From Branchiostoma floridae (Eukaryota > Chordata > Leptocardii > Amphioxiformes > Branchiostomatidae), in NCBI RefSeq assembly GCF_000003815.2, contig NC_049981.1:15604132-15666131 (forward strand): a stretch of DNA of 62,000 nucleotides, read 5' to 3'. How positions within the stretch are numbered: position 1 is the first letter of the stretch; every line of letters starts with the position of its first letter. Positions 1 through 10,720 of the stretch are shown piece by piece. Under the pieces are notes generated by a model. The model worked only from the letters and a program-made list of their open reading frames with translations. It ran no database searches and was not told the DNA's origin. The position numbers and the translations under genes are program-made.

Positions 1-1410
1 CACGTCGCAGGTTGGGGTGATCTTTTGGGGGTGTCGTCTGCATTCTTCTTGCCGCCATGTTTGTACTTGGCGTACATTTCATGCGACTGTTGTGATAAAT
101 ATTGTAGGCGCCACAGCTGACCTAACACATCGGATCAGGTATCTCAGGTCCGACTCACGTGAAATTGCATCCTAACATATAAGATGACATGGTTGATATA
201 AATATACTCAAATATATAACGAGGATGACAACATGTAAACTTATGGAGATCTGATAAGCTTGCGACGAAATATGACATCGAATTCAATAAATTCTAGCTA
301 TTTTATGGAGCACGTTCGGGTTGACATTCTTGAATGTTGTGTTGCCCAGTCTATATGGTGTTTATGTCAGTTGTTGTATTACCTGAGGGTAAATTCCCCA
401 GACACACATCTGTCATTTACTAACAAGAGCGGAATGACGTCATCCAAGATGGCGGGTCCCTAGCCCCGGGTGATTTCTTGTGACCTTGTGCACGCTGGTT
501 CAATAAGACCATAATATTACACTGAACCTGCATAGATAAGTCTGTTCTCTGTGCGTTCAAACCTATTTCCGTAATCATTTTATAGTACGGGGAAAAAGGA
601 CGAACGGAAAGGGGCTAAATGCGCTTTAGTTTAAATACACTTTGATTTCAGACAAGTAAAACCCAAGAAGTCACGAATGAATGTTTCATCATATTTAGCA
701 AATCATTAAGTCTTTGTCCAATGAAAGTGCGATTGTATTTGTGTTCCAATTTTTCCATTGTCCACATGCGCATTCTGCCAATTTTTAAAAAGTATACTTG
801 ACCATACTCATTTGATCTACTTCATCATTTCACCTTTGCATCTAGTCTTGCTAGATCCGTTCCTTACTTCAAAAGGAGCCTTAAACCACAGAAGGGAATG
901 TATTTTTCAGTAGACATTACTCTTAGAAAGTAGAAAATTATAAAACTTCATAGAATACGACACAGTACCTAGTAGCCATGCACGCACAAAAAGTTGCACT
1001 AGTACCCTACTAACAAGTACCTCGTACGAGTAGATCTCAGCCTATGACTGACCAAGGATTAACAAAAGTTAGGCTACAAAAAGATAATAATATGATTAGG
1101 TTCGATAAGGAAAACTAATTATCTTTATTTCTTTTACATTTTATCAACAATTGGCCATATTCCTTTCACGTGTCTACATGGGGTTAATGAGCATCATGCT
1201 ATTTTACAAAACTTACTCACAAAAAGTCGCGATCGGTTGATCATGTATCCATTGGAAAATACCCGCATATCTGGAGTTATGTTCTCCTTTAACATCCACC
1301 TAAGAAAATATGGTTACATGAAGTATCGAGTTTTCCAACGTCCAATGCGAGTCCTTTAAAGTGAATAAATCCATTCCAAACTACCACTTGCGTCACTAGC
1401 ACTTATTCCG
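1..1410. other. Non-coding flank, nothing recognised
   Basis: AT-rich sequence with no open frame that looks coding on either strand and no repeat that I recognise. It may hold the promoter and a 5' non-coding exon of the gene at 1758, because an acceptor-like site lies at 1723-1724. Confidence 0.4.
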
Positions 1411-1519
1411 NNNNNNNNNNNNNNNNNNNNNNNNNNNNNNNNNNNNNNNNNNNNNNNNNNNNNNNNNNNNNNNNNNNNNNNNNNNNNNNNNNNNNNNNNN
1501 NNNNNNNNNNNNNNNNNNN
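1411..1519. other. Assembly gap (109 N)
   Basis: Run of N. The true size is unknown. The right edge adjoins cloning-vector-like sequence. Confidence 0.99.
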
Positions 1520-1560
1520 TTTGATGGGTCGGGCGCAAAGGAAAAGGGGAAACTGGCAGG

Positions 1561-1596
1561 CAAGCTGGATGCTGCATGTAACTCTAGAGGATCCCC
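1561..1596 (+). other. Residual pUC-type cloning polylinker at contig edge
   Basis: ACTCTAGAGGATCCCC at 1581-1596 is identical to the XbaI-BamHI-half SmaI part of the pUC18/19 polylinker and stops exactly where a SmaI-cut vector arm would meet an insert. The preceding bases (CAAGCTGGATGCTGCATGT) align, with small indels, to the HindIII-SphI-PstI part of the same linker, as in the low-quality start of a Sanger read. Genuine genomic sequence probably resumes at 1597. Confidence 0.85.
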
Positions 1597-1724
1597 ATTA
1601 AGCCACTTCTCGGATCATCTTTCAAGAGAGAATCATCCATCTTCAAGAGGGTTCTTGCTGATGGGTTTTCGTGTGTAAATCACGTATGTTTCATTTGTAC
1701 TCAGATTTCTGTGTTGTTTTGCAG

Positions 1725-1757
1725 AGAATCTTGCTATGCCGCGGTCTCTATACGTAA
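1725..1757 (+). other. Probable 5' UTR after a splice acceptor
   Basis: A pyrimidine-rich tract ends in TTTTGCAG (1717-1724), followed by a short leader to the ATG at 1758. This suggests an upstream non-coding exon, perhaps hidden in or beyond the 1411-1519 gap. Confidence 0.4.
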
Positions 1758-2582
1758 ATGATTAATCCCTGTGTTATCATAACACCTGTTAACGCGGTAT
1801 TTGTTTTATTAGTTAGCCTACTAGTCGGCGGGACGGCAGCGATGCCTTCAGTACGGAATTCATTCATTCTAGCCATCGAAATCTGCTTTACCGTCATCAG
1901 TTTAGTCGGGCTGGTTATCCTAGTCACCGGGATGGTAATGTTGTTTATGCAGTTTGAAGTGGAGCGCGGTGTCGGTTTGACGGTGACTCTGATCGGACTG
2001 GGCTGTGTGGCGCCCGCCTTCGCGTATCTCACGATCGGGATCTGCGTCGTGGGCTGCCAGGAGGAACCAGAGAGCCCTCTCTTCGGGAGGGATTCACCCC
2101 GGCGCCGAGGAGCCATCCGGAGGCGACCACTGGAAGGAGAAGACGCGGCTCCCGTGGTGAACCCTTCCTTTATTTGCGATCCGAGCAGTGCGACCGGCGC
2201 GCAGCAGTCCGAGATAACCGTCGCGTCGGCCGTCTTGAACCTCGGCGAAGACGTCTTACGCCTAGAGAGTCTTGAAGTCGAGGAGGAAAGCTACGTTCTG
2301 GAGGTGGTGACGGTACAGACGGAGTACATGGGGATGGCGGAGGATGTGGAGAACTGTGCCACGGAAGGTGGACAAAAGTGTGAAAATGGGGAAAATATGG
2401 AGACCAATGTTCACGACGTCGCCAAAATCAAGGCTAAGGTGGAAGACGACACTGAAGACATTGTGACAGAAGACAATGGTAAGGGCAAGATTAGAGCCAA
2501 GGACGAAGAAGTCAACACTGCAGCTGCAACAATAGTAGTAAAGCTACGCGACGAACAGGTGGCGGAGAAAGAAGACATGTAA
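1758..2582 (+). CDS. Small multi-pass membrane protein with long acidic tail
   Basis: An intact 274-residue frame. Hydrophobic helices lie at about residues 10-28, 36-64 and 71-99. After the last helix come CQEEPES, a basic RRRGAIRRR patch and about 160 polar residues rich in Glu, Asp and Val with no recognised domain. Two starts are possible. From ATG 1758 the protein has three helices; from ATG 1842 (residue 29) it has two, like its neighbours. The paired helices with a short polar loop (EVER) and the charged tail resemble the genes at 4095, 5615, 8603 and 31488, so it is probably a distant member of the same local cluster. No PPxY motif is present. Topology suggests a membrane protein with a cytoplasmic tail, but its function is unknown. 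It reads as one coding exon; no AATAAA lies close downstream. Confidence 0.6.
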   Translation: MINPCVIITPVNAVFVLLVSLLVGGTAAMPSVRNSFILAIEICFTVISLVGLVILVTGMVMLFMQFEVERGVGLTVTLIGLGCVAPAFAYLTIGICVVGCQEEPESPLFGRDSPRRRGAIRRRPLEGEDAAPVVNPSFICDPSSATGAQQSEITVASAVLNLGEDVLRLESLEVEEESYVLEVVTVQTEYMGMAEDVENCATEGGQKCENGENMETNVHDVAKIKAKVEDDTEDIVTEDNGKGKIRAKDEEVNTAAATIVVKLRDEQVAEKEDM

Positions 2583-3344
2583 ACATTGGCGGCCAGAAAA
2601 TGCCACAAAGACGTAATAGGTTGCTCCAAATACTTTTTTTGCCATTTGCGGAATTATCTATCTGTATTATCTGTTTATAGGGCTGTCGCTTGTTTCGCAT
2701 CGAAAAGTGAAAGTCCTTTATTTCATTTGTGACAATTGCCCAAGATGTCTCAGCCGGGCCCGCTTGCGCTTATCATCACAAAAAAGACAAGCCGTGCCGT
2801 CAAAATGTACATGTGGACAACTAGCTAGTTGCAGAATGGACTTATCACCCGACATTACTAACATTATGCTCAACCAGTTTCCACGGAACTTTATGCTCAT
2901 TATCCATGAATGAGTGAGTCAGATGGACCTCAAAATCATCCCTAGAAGAATTCTTATTGCTTAAAGAAAGTGAGAATTTCATCCCCAAACAAAGGGACAC
3001 AATATCACACGGCCGTGACCACACAAACGTAGAAACGGGATTGGACTGACGACCTGATGGGATTTCTTCAAAGCCTTTGACTGAAACATGATGATGCTAT
3101 GGTAGAAACGAATTTCGATATTTAGAGATTGCAACTAACGCGTTCATACATCGGGAGAAGAAGGGGGAAGTTACCAATGACGATTGACAACATACAGCGC
3201 TAGGGAAATGAAGTTCATCACGGTATGTATGTAAGCAGCAAAACATGACCATGTGCAATAGCATTGTTTTTTCCATGTCTGTGTATCTTCGTGACATTTA
3301 CCGTAAACAGTGCCCCTCCCAGATATATTTTTCAGCCAGTTATA

Positions 3345-3440
3345 TCTGTCTCTGTATAGCCGGTATAGCACATAAGCTTTGCGGCCACGCGGGTGCATGA
3401 ACAGGTCGTTATATTACACTGAACGACCTGCCACATCTAA
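3345..3440 (+). repeat. Dispersed repeat 'TCTGTATAGCCGGTATA', copy 1
   Basis: The text runs TCTCTGTATAGCCGGTATA, then GCTTTGCGGC, then TATATTACACTGAACGACC, then CACATCTAACC. The same order of motifs recurs at 39860-39985 and, truncated, at 59147-59215. It looks like a mobile short repeat, class unknown. Confidence 0.55.
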
Positions 3441-3579
3441 CCTAAGAGTTCCACTCTATGATAGATCTAGCAAAAAAAGCCATGTGTATTTCTTTTGCAT
3501 CCTCTCTTGGTCCCATTCGTCGCGTGTGTGTTGACTTCAAAATGTTGAATACCCACGTCCATTTTCTCAGTGTATATGT

Positions 3580-3700
3580 CGCTGTGGCTTGATTGGCAGT
3601 AGCCTCACGTTTGAACTCCAATTACCTGGTAACTAGGAGTCCCTAGTTCGAATACAGGAAAAGGCATGCTGGTTGGAGCGGCATTCGGTTTTCGGAAGGG
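3580..3700 (+). repeat. tRNA-derived SINE-like sequence
   Basis: An A-box-like TGGCTTGATTGGC (3585-3597) and a B-box-like GTTCGAATAC (3646-3655) are spaced about 50 bp apart, as in a tRNA-derived RNA polymerase III promoter. No tRNA fold can be drawn, so this is a SINE head, not a tRNA gene. Confidence 0.45.
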
Positions 3701-4094
3701 GCATAACTGCGTGTTATCAACGCACTCTATAGTAGATGCTGCTGGCTGGAAAGGTCTTATCCAATAAAACAGAGTAATTGCATTGTAACTGTCATTATGG
3801 CTATCATGGTATGTGATCTACTGAACGCATTTTGTCCAAATCATTTTGGAATTTATTCTACGCTTTCTTATGTGCTGCTATTCTTTGTGCTTCTTGATTT
3901 AAACTCTTGATCTAAAATTCAAACTCCCGTCTGTAACCCTTAACCTCGGTGACGTCAGAATCCATCATATACCTGCTCACGCCGTGGGGATGTATTTATT
4001 ATGATGTGGGGGCGCCCGTGCATTCTCCTCACGTATGAGGGTTGACATCTCAGTGTAGTGGTTCGGCGGGGAACACGGGAAAGCCATCACCATC

Positions 4095-4700
4095 ATGTTG
4101 CCCTTCTACGATCCGGAGAGAGAGCTGATGAGGACCATCATGAAGTCCCTGTTGGCCATGATAACGGGGATAGGGGCGTTCTTGGTCGTGGTGAGTTTCG
4201 TCCTGATCTTGTGCAGCTCCAAATCGGACGGCACGGCTAGAACGGATACGGGGACGCTGTGGGCGGGAGGGCTGATGCTCACCCCGGCATTGCTGTATCT
4301 GATTTACGTTTGCTTGACGGCGAGCGGAGGAGACTGGCCCGAGATGGGGGAGGACGGCTGCGATAGTACAGACGGCGAGCTGCTGGGAGGGAGCGGCGAA
4401 ATGGCGGGAAGCGGGGCTCGGAGAGCCGAGGGATTGGACGAGATGACGGATGGACCGCTATTTCCATGGCAACTGCCGAGTGAAATAATGAGAGGCGACG
4501 GCATGGGGAATTACAATGTCTCGCGAGACTTCAGACGGGGGAGGGGAGGGGAGTTTTCGCCGGAGGGCGGTATACGCTTCCACGGGGGACAATGGCGCCG
4601 TGAACTGCACAATAAGAACGATAGGAACAACGGGAGACGGGGAATGGCTTTTGGAGGGGGTCACGGCAGGTACGCTTCGTCAAGGCGGTGCTTCAGGTAG
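4095..4700 (+). CDS. Two-pass membrane protein with Gly/Arg-rich tail
   Basis: A 201-residue frame from ATG 4095. A short charged N-terminus (YDPEREL) precedes helix 1 (residues 17-40) and helix 2 (about 54-76), joined by a polar loop, SSKSDGTARTDTG. The tail is first acidic, then Gly- and Arg-rich. The two-helix layout matches the neighbouring family, though sequence identity is low. The 3' end is uncertain: the stop is the TAG of CAG-GTAGGC, and AG|GTAGG at 4696-4697 is also a good splice donor in phase 2, the same phase and motif as the gene at 31488. The real protein could therefore splice at 4696 into an exon I cannot find, in which case the last codon and stop are intronic. Start codon context is ordinary. 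Confidence 0.55.
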   Translation: MLPFYDPERELMRTIMKSLLAMITGIGAFLVVVSFVLILCSSKSDGTARTDTGTLWAGGLMLTPALLYLIYVCLTASGGDWPEMGEDGCDSTDGELLGGSGEMAGSGARRAEGLDEMTDGPLFPWQLPSEIMRGDGMGNYNVSRDFRRGRGGEFSPEGGIRFHGGQWRRELHNKNDRNNGRRGMAFGGGHGRYASSRRCFR

Positions 4701-5464
4701 GCATCTGGTTCGCCCCATAAATGGCCAACGGAAAGTTTATTTTCATCTTATTTCATTGCCCTTACTAGCAATTCAACGGTCAACCCACATTGGGCAGCTT
4801 TGCTGACATCTGATGCCATTAACATACATCAGTTGAACATACACATGTGACGTAGGCTTAATGTTGAAACTACGCTAGAAATTCCTATAATTATAGATAA
4901 CGCAATAATACATCAAAACATTCAGAGTAGATCAATCGATATCAAACTAGTTTTACTATAAATCGAAACAGAAACTTTCAGGATAACAGGTTTTAGCATT
5001 TCATTCATTACAAGTGCCAACAGCAAGGGTCAAGGCCACTGAGTTTATATCAGTGCATAGATAATGAATCATACCTTACGTGTGATAAGTTTAGAAAGGT
5101 ACCAAGTAGCATATTTAGGATATAATCTTTTTTACGTGAGATTTAGAGCCTTGACGGTCTACAAAAAATAGGTATAGGAAAATATAGTAAAGGTGAATAT
5201 AACTTATCATGTAGTCATTGGTCCAAGCTACAAAGAATAGATGTCGATAGCAATGCGATCACGGTTACCGCACGGGCCCAGTGGGCTATGTATATATTGA
5301 TCTATTTTAAACCGCTGCGTGCTCAGAATAAGTAGTTAAGCACAGGAAAGACCCGTCGTACGCAGACTGTTTTCATGATTTTTGCTTGTGGTCGAAAGCT
5401 GTTCAATTTTTTGTCAGATACCGTTAGTTGGTCCGCTGTCCGAGAACTAGGCTACATCTGCAAT
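4701..5464. other. Intergenic stretch, nothing recognised
   Basis: AT-rich, no coding frame, no repeat recognised. No PPxY-encoding terminal exon for the upstream gene was found here. Confidence 0.4.
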
Positions 5465-5614
5465 GCGCTAAAATAGCCTGACCCGGAAGCAAAACAAGAC
5501 CTGAAATTGAGCTGTTGCGACAAGTGGACAACACTTATCAGTGTACATACTTACGGCTCGACCGACATCTTGGATTTGGAACAAGGCATGAATGTATGTT
5601 AAGGAAGTAGAAAA
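5465..5614 (+). repeat. Duplicated 5' flank of the exon at 5615
   Basis: CCTGACCCGGAAGCAAAACA (about 5478) is matched at about 8369 with one change, and CGACATCTTGGA (5563-5574) is matched at about 8620. The duplication that made exons 5615 and 8603 therefore includes upstream non-coding DNA, perhaps the promoter. Confidence 0.6.
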
Positions 5615-6066
5615 ATGCCGCACAGAAGAGCAAGAAGGGGCGAACCAAGCTGGTTTCAGACGGCAAACGACGATGCCACGTCGTTCTGGTTTCGGGACTT
5701 GATACGCATGGGCATCCTTCCGGAGGCCTGGGGCCGGCAGAGGGTGCCCGGGCCCCGGTACAAGCCGTGGTGGTTCCGCGGGGAGCGGAAGGGGCACACG
5801 GTGGTCCTCATCGTGACCGAGATCGGCTTCATGTCGGCAATAATCGGCTTGATCGTCGGGCTGCACATGAACTACCTCGGCCCCATCATTTTCGCAGTAG
5901 GGATCATTCTGCTCGTACCGGCTGGGTTCTGGTTAATCTGGGAGTTCAACATGGCGACTCGAGCTGACAGACGAGAGAGACAAAGACGAGAAGAAGACGA
6001 GGAGGCTGGAGATGGGGAGGAGGATGCTGATGATGAAGAGGAGGAGGGGCCTGTCGCGGAGAGGAG
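5615..6066 (+). CDS. First exon, two-pass membrane protein (paralogue of 8603)
   Basis: Codes for 150 residues plus two bases. A basic N-terminus is followed by DLIRMGILPEAWGRQ, then PWWFRGERKGH, helix 1 (62-83), a short loop MNYLGP, helix 2 (88-109), the basic segment RADRRERQRR and a long Glu/Asp run. It is about 70% identical by eye to exon 8603 through the helices (VTEIGF, IIGLIVGLHMNYLGP, WLIWEF). An unspliced frame would stop at 6085, but AG|GTACG at 6066-6067 is a phase-2 donor at exactly the position used by 8603. No terminal exon lies between here and 8350, where LINE fragments sit. It may therefore share the PPxY exon at 11509 as an alternative first exon, or it has lost its own 3' end. 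Presumed membrane protein; function unknown. Confidence 0.65.
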
Positions 6067-6288
6067 GTACGATGCGGCGTTTTGAGACCTAAAATCAATT
6101 TGGGGCTTGCCTCGTAAATCTTAAAGTCCCTACAAGACTAACTATGCCGGCGGTAGGAAGAATAATTTCTCTATGGCCACTATAAAGCGTCACTTGCACA
6201 GTTAGGAAATGTTACCCTTCCCGCGTAATGACTCTCCTGCCCAGTGATTTCCTCTATTCTTGCTGAATTGTGCTATCCATGGACCCTT

Positions 6289-6419
<131 letters not shown>

Positions 6420-6481
6420 GGTTTATTGGATTAAAAAACTGTTGCAGCCTAACGGCTGCATTGCAATTTTGTACAATGATC

Positions 6482-6482
<1 letters not shown>

Positions 6483-6564
<82 letters not shown>

Positions 6565-6584
6565 TATATATATATATATATATA
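6483..6584 (+). repeat. (TA)n microsatellite
   Basis: About 100 bp of nearly pure TA, broken once by GTGT. It lies 65 bp after the GA tract. Confidence 0.98.
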
Positions 6585-6634
6585 CAACATATTAAATACG
6601 CTACACTGACATGTCCGATTCCTTTAAAAAACAC

Positions 6635-7034
6635 TACAAGTTTTCATTGACGAGTCTGACGCAATAGGGGAGAGTGCTGTTACTAAACCGGGACGTCCTA
6701 CATTTGAAACTGGTATAGCTGGCATTATTCCTTAAAGTTCTGTTGTGGACATCCCCCCGCTGCAATGAACTGTATCTGCTAGAGTTCGCAAGAGATTTCG
6801 CATATCTAAGACATAGAATGTCCCTTCTAGAGTCCAGACGAGCGAGTCCTGTTATGCACAGAGCAGACTCATAGGTGACGTACTCTGGTCCCAGTATGAT
6901 CCTCAGCCTCAGGGCTCTCTTCTGGACGCGCTCAATCTTCGCTGATAGATCACTGGACAGTCCCGGGTGCCAGACGACGGATGCGTACTCCAGTAGTGGC
7001 CGTGCGAAACCAATGTAAATTGGTATCAGATCAC
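6635..7034 (-). mobile_element. LINE fragment, C-terminal end of reverse transcriptase ORF
   Basis: The minus-strand translation reads GFARPLLEYASVVWHPGL, then IERVQKRALR and TYESALCITGLARLDSRRD, which is typical of the region after the catalytic domain in CR1/Jockey-type non-LTR retrotransposons. It ends at a normal stop near 6637. The catalytic region is missing, so this is a 5'-truncated, inactive copy. Confidence 0.75.
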
Positions 7035-7088
7035 ACATGTCCAGTCCGTGCTGTCCAGGCCTGGTGAAGGCTATAAATCTCCCCTATT

Positions 7089-7890
7089 GTGGATGACTCC
7101 ATCGGTTTCACCGTGCATACCTGCCTAAGTGCCTAGGCCAGGGGCTGGCCCCGTGCTCCGCTCCGTTAGTAGTCTCCATGTTGCACGGCCCTGTGCCCTC
7201 TTCAACTCCGCGTACTTGATACTCTGTCCGATGTCCTTTGCGATTTGGTCCCTCCATATCGCTTTGGGGGTCTACCCCGTGGCCTCGGCTTTTGGAAATC
7301 CTGATAGTATGCTTTGTGGACTAGTGTGTTCGGTGGTCTCCTTACTACGTGTCCGAACCATCTTAGTCTTCTGAGTCTGATGGTATCAACAATGGAGTAT
7401 CCCAAGTGTATCTCTGATTTCCTCATTTGGAATACGGTCACTGAGAATCGCCCTTAGGCATCTCATTTCGAAAGCTAGCAGGAGAATCTCTTTAGACTTT
7501 TTCAGAGTCCAAGTTTCACATGCATAAGTGGCAATAGGGAGTATAAGTGCCTGGAAAAGACGCATTTTAAGACGTCTGCTGAAACCCTTGCAGTTCCAAA
7601 CTGTTCTTCATAGCCTACCAAATGCGGATGCGGCCAGAGAGATCCTTCTCTTTATATCATTTGTGGTGCCTGGTACAATACTTCCTAAGAAAACAAACTC
7701 AGTGACTTTTTCGACATTTGTACCCTCTATGGAGATGTTTTCTTGTTCTATACTAGAGATTTCAGGCCCCATTTCTTACATGCTGCTTCAAGCTCATTTG
7801 TCGAGAGCTGAAGTTTGCTGAATATTGCTGCTATGAGTGTAGTGTCATCTGCATACCTTCCCACTTTGTGGATAGGTTATCGTGGAGTTG
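7089..7890 (-). mobile_element. Second, decayed LINE reverse transcriptase fragment
   Basis: Minus strand, several frames. GRYADDTTL (about 7850) is the reverse transcriptase catalytic box, followed by LSTNELEAACKKWGLK, FLGSIVPGTTNDIKRRI, LKMRLFQALILPIATYACE and RRLRWFGHVVRRP. These blocks are typical of the craniofacial-development-protein-2-like, RTE/Jockey-type LINE polyproteins. Stops and frameshifts show it is dead. It differs in family from the fragment at 6635-7034, which it abuts. Confidence 0.75.
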
Positions 7891-7932
7891 AAAAGTAGTG
7901 TCAAGGCTTTTCAGCTCATCCATAACATACAA

Positions 7933-8008
7933 CATTTAGTAAAAGCCTTGCATACAAGTGACGTAATCCAACCATTCTGTCTCGCTAGCTGGATGCTTTT
8001 ACTAAATG
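7933..8008. mobile_element. Tiny inverted-repeat element (MITE-like, 76 bp)
   Basis: The perfect 14-bp ends CATTTAGTAAAAGC (7933-7946) and GCTTTTACTAAATG (7995-8008) enclose 48 bp. No clear target-site duplication is seen. Confidence 0.5.
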
Positions 8009-8354
8009 GTGTATTTTCTCCCTATGTATATGTTTAAAATATAAAGCTCGTGTTCATTCAAAACGTTAAGTATCTATATATCTGGTACCCGCGTAAGAAT
8101 AAGAACAGGCAAATTGCTTTAATGGGCTGGCGCGCGTACGTAAATCAGATCAATGCTTACTGATTTCGCTTTATGATCATCCAACTTATACCATGTACAG
8201 TGACAGTATTCTGCGTGATTTGAATTTTAAATTACGTGAAAGACCTTGTAGTACACAACAGGCGTTCCCTTGTGGTCTTTGTCGATTGTGTTTATTTTTG
8301 TTTCCATCAAACCTGGATGGATGATGTGCACATCGACAATGGTGTATCTGAATC

Positions 8355-8602
8355 GTGACAATATAACCTGACCCGGAAACAAAACAAAACGTAAAGGTCA
8401 ACCACTGCATGCAGGTTCGTGGCGGCACTTTTCAGTTATCTCCAGGCTTCCAAATATTCATAAGCATTATATTACATGTATATGAACATTATATATATGG
8501 ACATGTATATGGACATGATATCGTAATAAAACATGATCTGGAAAAGAACTGTTTACAGGTCAGAGACCTTCACCTTTGACCTGCGCATGCGCAGCTGGAT
8601 CC
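8355..8602 (+). repeat. Duplicated 5' flank and leader of the exon at 8603
   Basis: Counterpart of 5465-5614 (shared CCTGACCCGGAAACAAAACA). An acceptor-like TTTACAG at 8553-8559 could end an upstream leader intron. Confidence 0.5.
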
Positions 8603-9060
8603 ATGAACGCTGAGTCTACCGACATCTTGAGTGTCCATGGAAATATGAGAACAAGGAGAGACACTAATTCTGCTGAAGATGATGAGATGTCCCACTGCCT
8701 GAGTGAACTAGTACGGATGGGACTCCTGCGCGAGGCATGGGGGCGGCAGCTCCACAGCGCCCCGGGGTGGCAGTGGTGGATCCGCGGGGAGAAGAGAGGC
8801 CACGGCGCGGTTCTCATCGTCACCGAGATCGGCTTCCTCTCAACTATCATCGGCTTGATCGTCGGGCTCCACATGAACTATCTGGGTCCCATCGTCTTCG
8901 CAGTTGGCATCATTACGCTTTTACCATCCGGGCTGTGGCTGATCTGGGAATTTAAAATGGCGACTCTAAGAAGGCAAAGACGAGACGTTGAGGAGGAGGA
9001 AGGAGATGATGAAGAACAAAATGACGATGATGAGGAAGAAAATCCAGTCACGGAGAGGAG
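8603..9060 (+). CDS. First exon, two-pass membrane protein with PPxY tail
   Basis: Starts at ATG 8603; the frame is open from 8576 but with no earlier ATG. It codes for 152 residues plus two bases. MNAESTDILS and a polar leader are followed by ELVRMGLLREAWGRQ, WQWWIRGEKRGH, helix 1 (VLIVTEIGFLSTIIGLIVGL), the loop HMNYLGP, helix 2 (FAVGIITLLPSGLWLIWEF), then a basic and an acidic stretch. The donor GAG|GTACTG at 9061 is in phase 2 and joins the phase-2 terminal exon at 11509 in frame, giving a predicted 270-residue protein. The paralogue at 5615 has the same donor. If unspliced, the frame ends at 9142 with an AATAAA at 9118, which would give a short form without the PPxY tail. Likely an adaptor-type membrane protein that recruits WW-domain partners; this is an inference from the tail. 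Confidence 0.7.
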
Positions 9061-9117
9061 GTACTGCACCGTGAGGCTCTGTCATGCTTTAAGGCCCAGA
9101 ACGGGGTTGCCACGCCC

Positions 9118-9123
9118 AATAAA
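9118..9123 (+). promoter_or_regulatory. AATAAA inside the intron (possible early polyadenylation)
   Basis: A perfect AATAAA 58 bp after the donor at 9061. Use of it would truncate the protein after the helices. There is no other support. Confidence 0.25.
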
Positions 9124-10469
9124 TCTCTCCGACTGTAGTTGACCGTAATAATTTTCCCAAGCGTACAAATGACGTTATCCAATCAGTAAAAACGGTTTGA
9201 TTTGTCTTTATACATGTATGTGGGCAGGTTAAACAGGGTACTTTGTTCGTTATACATAATGTATTTTAAACGTGCACGTAGAAGTGACGGAATATATGAT
9301 GCCATGGGCGTGCGAATCCTACTGAGTATATGTTCCAGCATCTTTGTGCCAGAAATCATGAATTATTTAACGATAGTCAATTTTTGCTGATCGAAAGGTC
9401 CTTTATCACTCACAACTTTAATATACGTTTTGTCAACATCTGTGCCTGTAGATTTCCAAAAATCGACATTTGTAAGCTGCGAACGTTCACCAGTGCCCGG
9501 TATTCGATACCAGGCCCCAGTCGTCATCATAGTTACAAATCGGAAAGGGAACAAATGCAAATGTGATCATTCTTTTCACATGAAATCTAAGTATTTTGTT
9601 GCGAACTTCAAAAACTTATTGTTTAAATTATGTATTCTTCCTTTCTAAATTATAGTCATTTCTAAGGATGGTTCTGTACTTTCACTAAACGGATTTATTT
9701 GCATAAATTTATCTATTTAACTATTTCTGATGTATCCAGACAGGGTGACCCATACCACTGGGATGACACTGTATTTGAAAGGCCCCTGGGGTCTTTTGAT
9801 TATTACGGTATTTAATCAGTGCCATTTACCCTAATCATCTAAAGGCCGTTATGGCATCTATGACTATGTAATTTATAAAAAAAATGCTTTAATACAAGTA
9901 CCACCACCACAAGCACTGTGTATTGTCTACATTGTGCACTCTAGCACTAATGTTCTCCACAAATCTTGTTCAGAAAACACGTGTACACAAACGCGCACCT
10001 GAAAATGTAACCTTCTTGATAAAGGCACAAATGAAAATTGTACACAAACAGTGAACAAGGCAGATCATTATCTGGCCACGCACACCATATGTCAGTCATT
10101 GAAAAGTTTGCTCTGGAAAAATGCTATTGCCCAAAACCGCAACGTTTTAATGTTTCAATCCGGCCCCCAAACATGGGACCAAATAGAGGCGTTTCCATGG
10201 AATTTGTAAGTAAGCAATAATAGAGGGCGCCCGTCCTATGGCCACGCGTAATGCTTTTTCAATCGCTTATAATGCAATGCGGCTTCGCCTCGACTTGCGT
10301 ATCCGGCCGATCGCACCTAAACTTTTCGTTTGGTATTCTGGCGCGTTTTTTCTTATTCTTGCATGACTGCGGTATCATATTTGTCATATTCCACGTCAGG
10401 GATTATGTTTGGAAAATGTGGTAATCCTGCAATCCACTTTGTTCACTTCATTTTAATTTTGACATACTA

Positions 10470-10720
10470 TGTTTCAATGTTGTGCCTTTGGAAAAGCACT
10501 TTACACCAATTTCCTCTAACGACTCAGGTGTAAATGAGTGTCCAACTTTCGCTAGGGAAAGAGCGTTTCCTCGGATAGGGCGTTACATGTAAATGGAGGC
10601 CCCGTGTTTGAGGAGAGGCACACCTTGAGCACGTTAAAGAACCCACCACACTTATCGAAATGAGTAGGGGACCATTCTGGTGTGACTGGAGTAGAGCAAA
10701 TAAATCTGCACAGCACAAAC
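10470..10720 (+). repeat. SINE-derived sequence
   Basis: TGTGCCTTTGGAAAAGCACTT (about 10481), then GAGCACGTTAAAGAACCCACC (about 10628), then ATCGAAATGAGTAGGGG. The 'CCTTTGGAAAGGCACTT' phrase recurs at 11290 and, modified, at 42349, 48931 and 60639, marking a common SINE body. Confidence 0.6.

Larger units (their letters stand above)
2583..4094. other. Intergenic stretch with SINE-like repeats
   Basis: No coding frame is convincing. It contains a dispersed repeat (3345-3440) and a tRNA-like SINE head (3580-3700), listed separately. The rest is unassigned and includes the immediate upstream region of the gene at 4095, where no TATA box is clear. Confidence 0.4.

Noticed and set aside
3585-3655. 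Possible tRNA gene from A and B boxes
   Set aside because: No acceptor-stem pairing. The boxes are diverged and the body continues as SINE-like sequence. The same applies to 42281-42320 and 48874-48908.
5468-5866. 132-codon open frame on the minus strand over exon 5615
   Set aside because: Antisense shadow of the conserved plus-strand exon.
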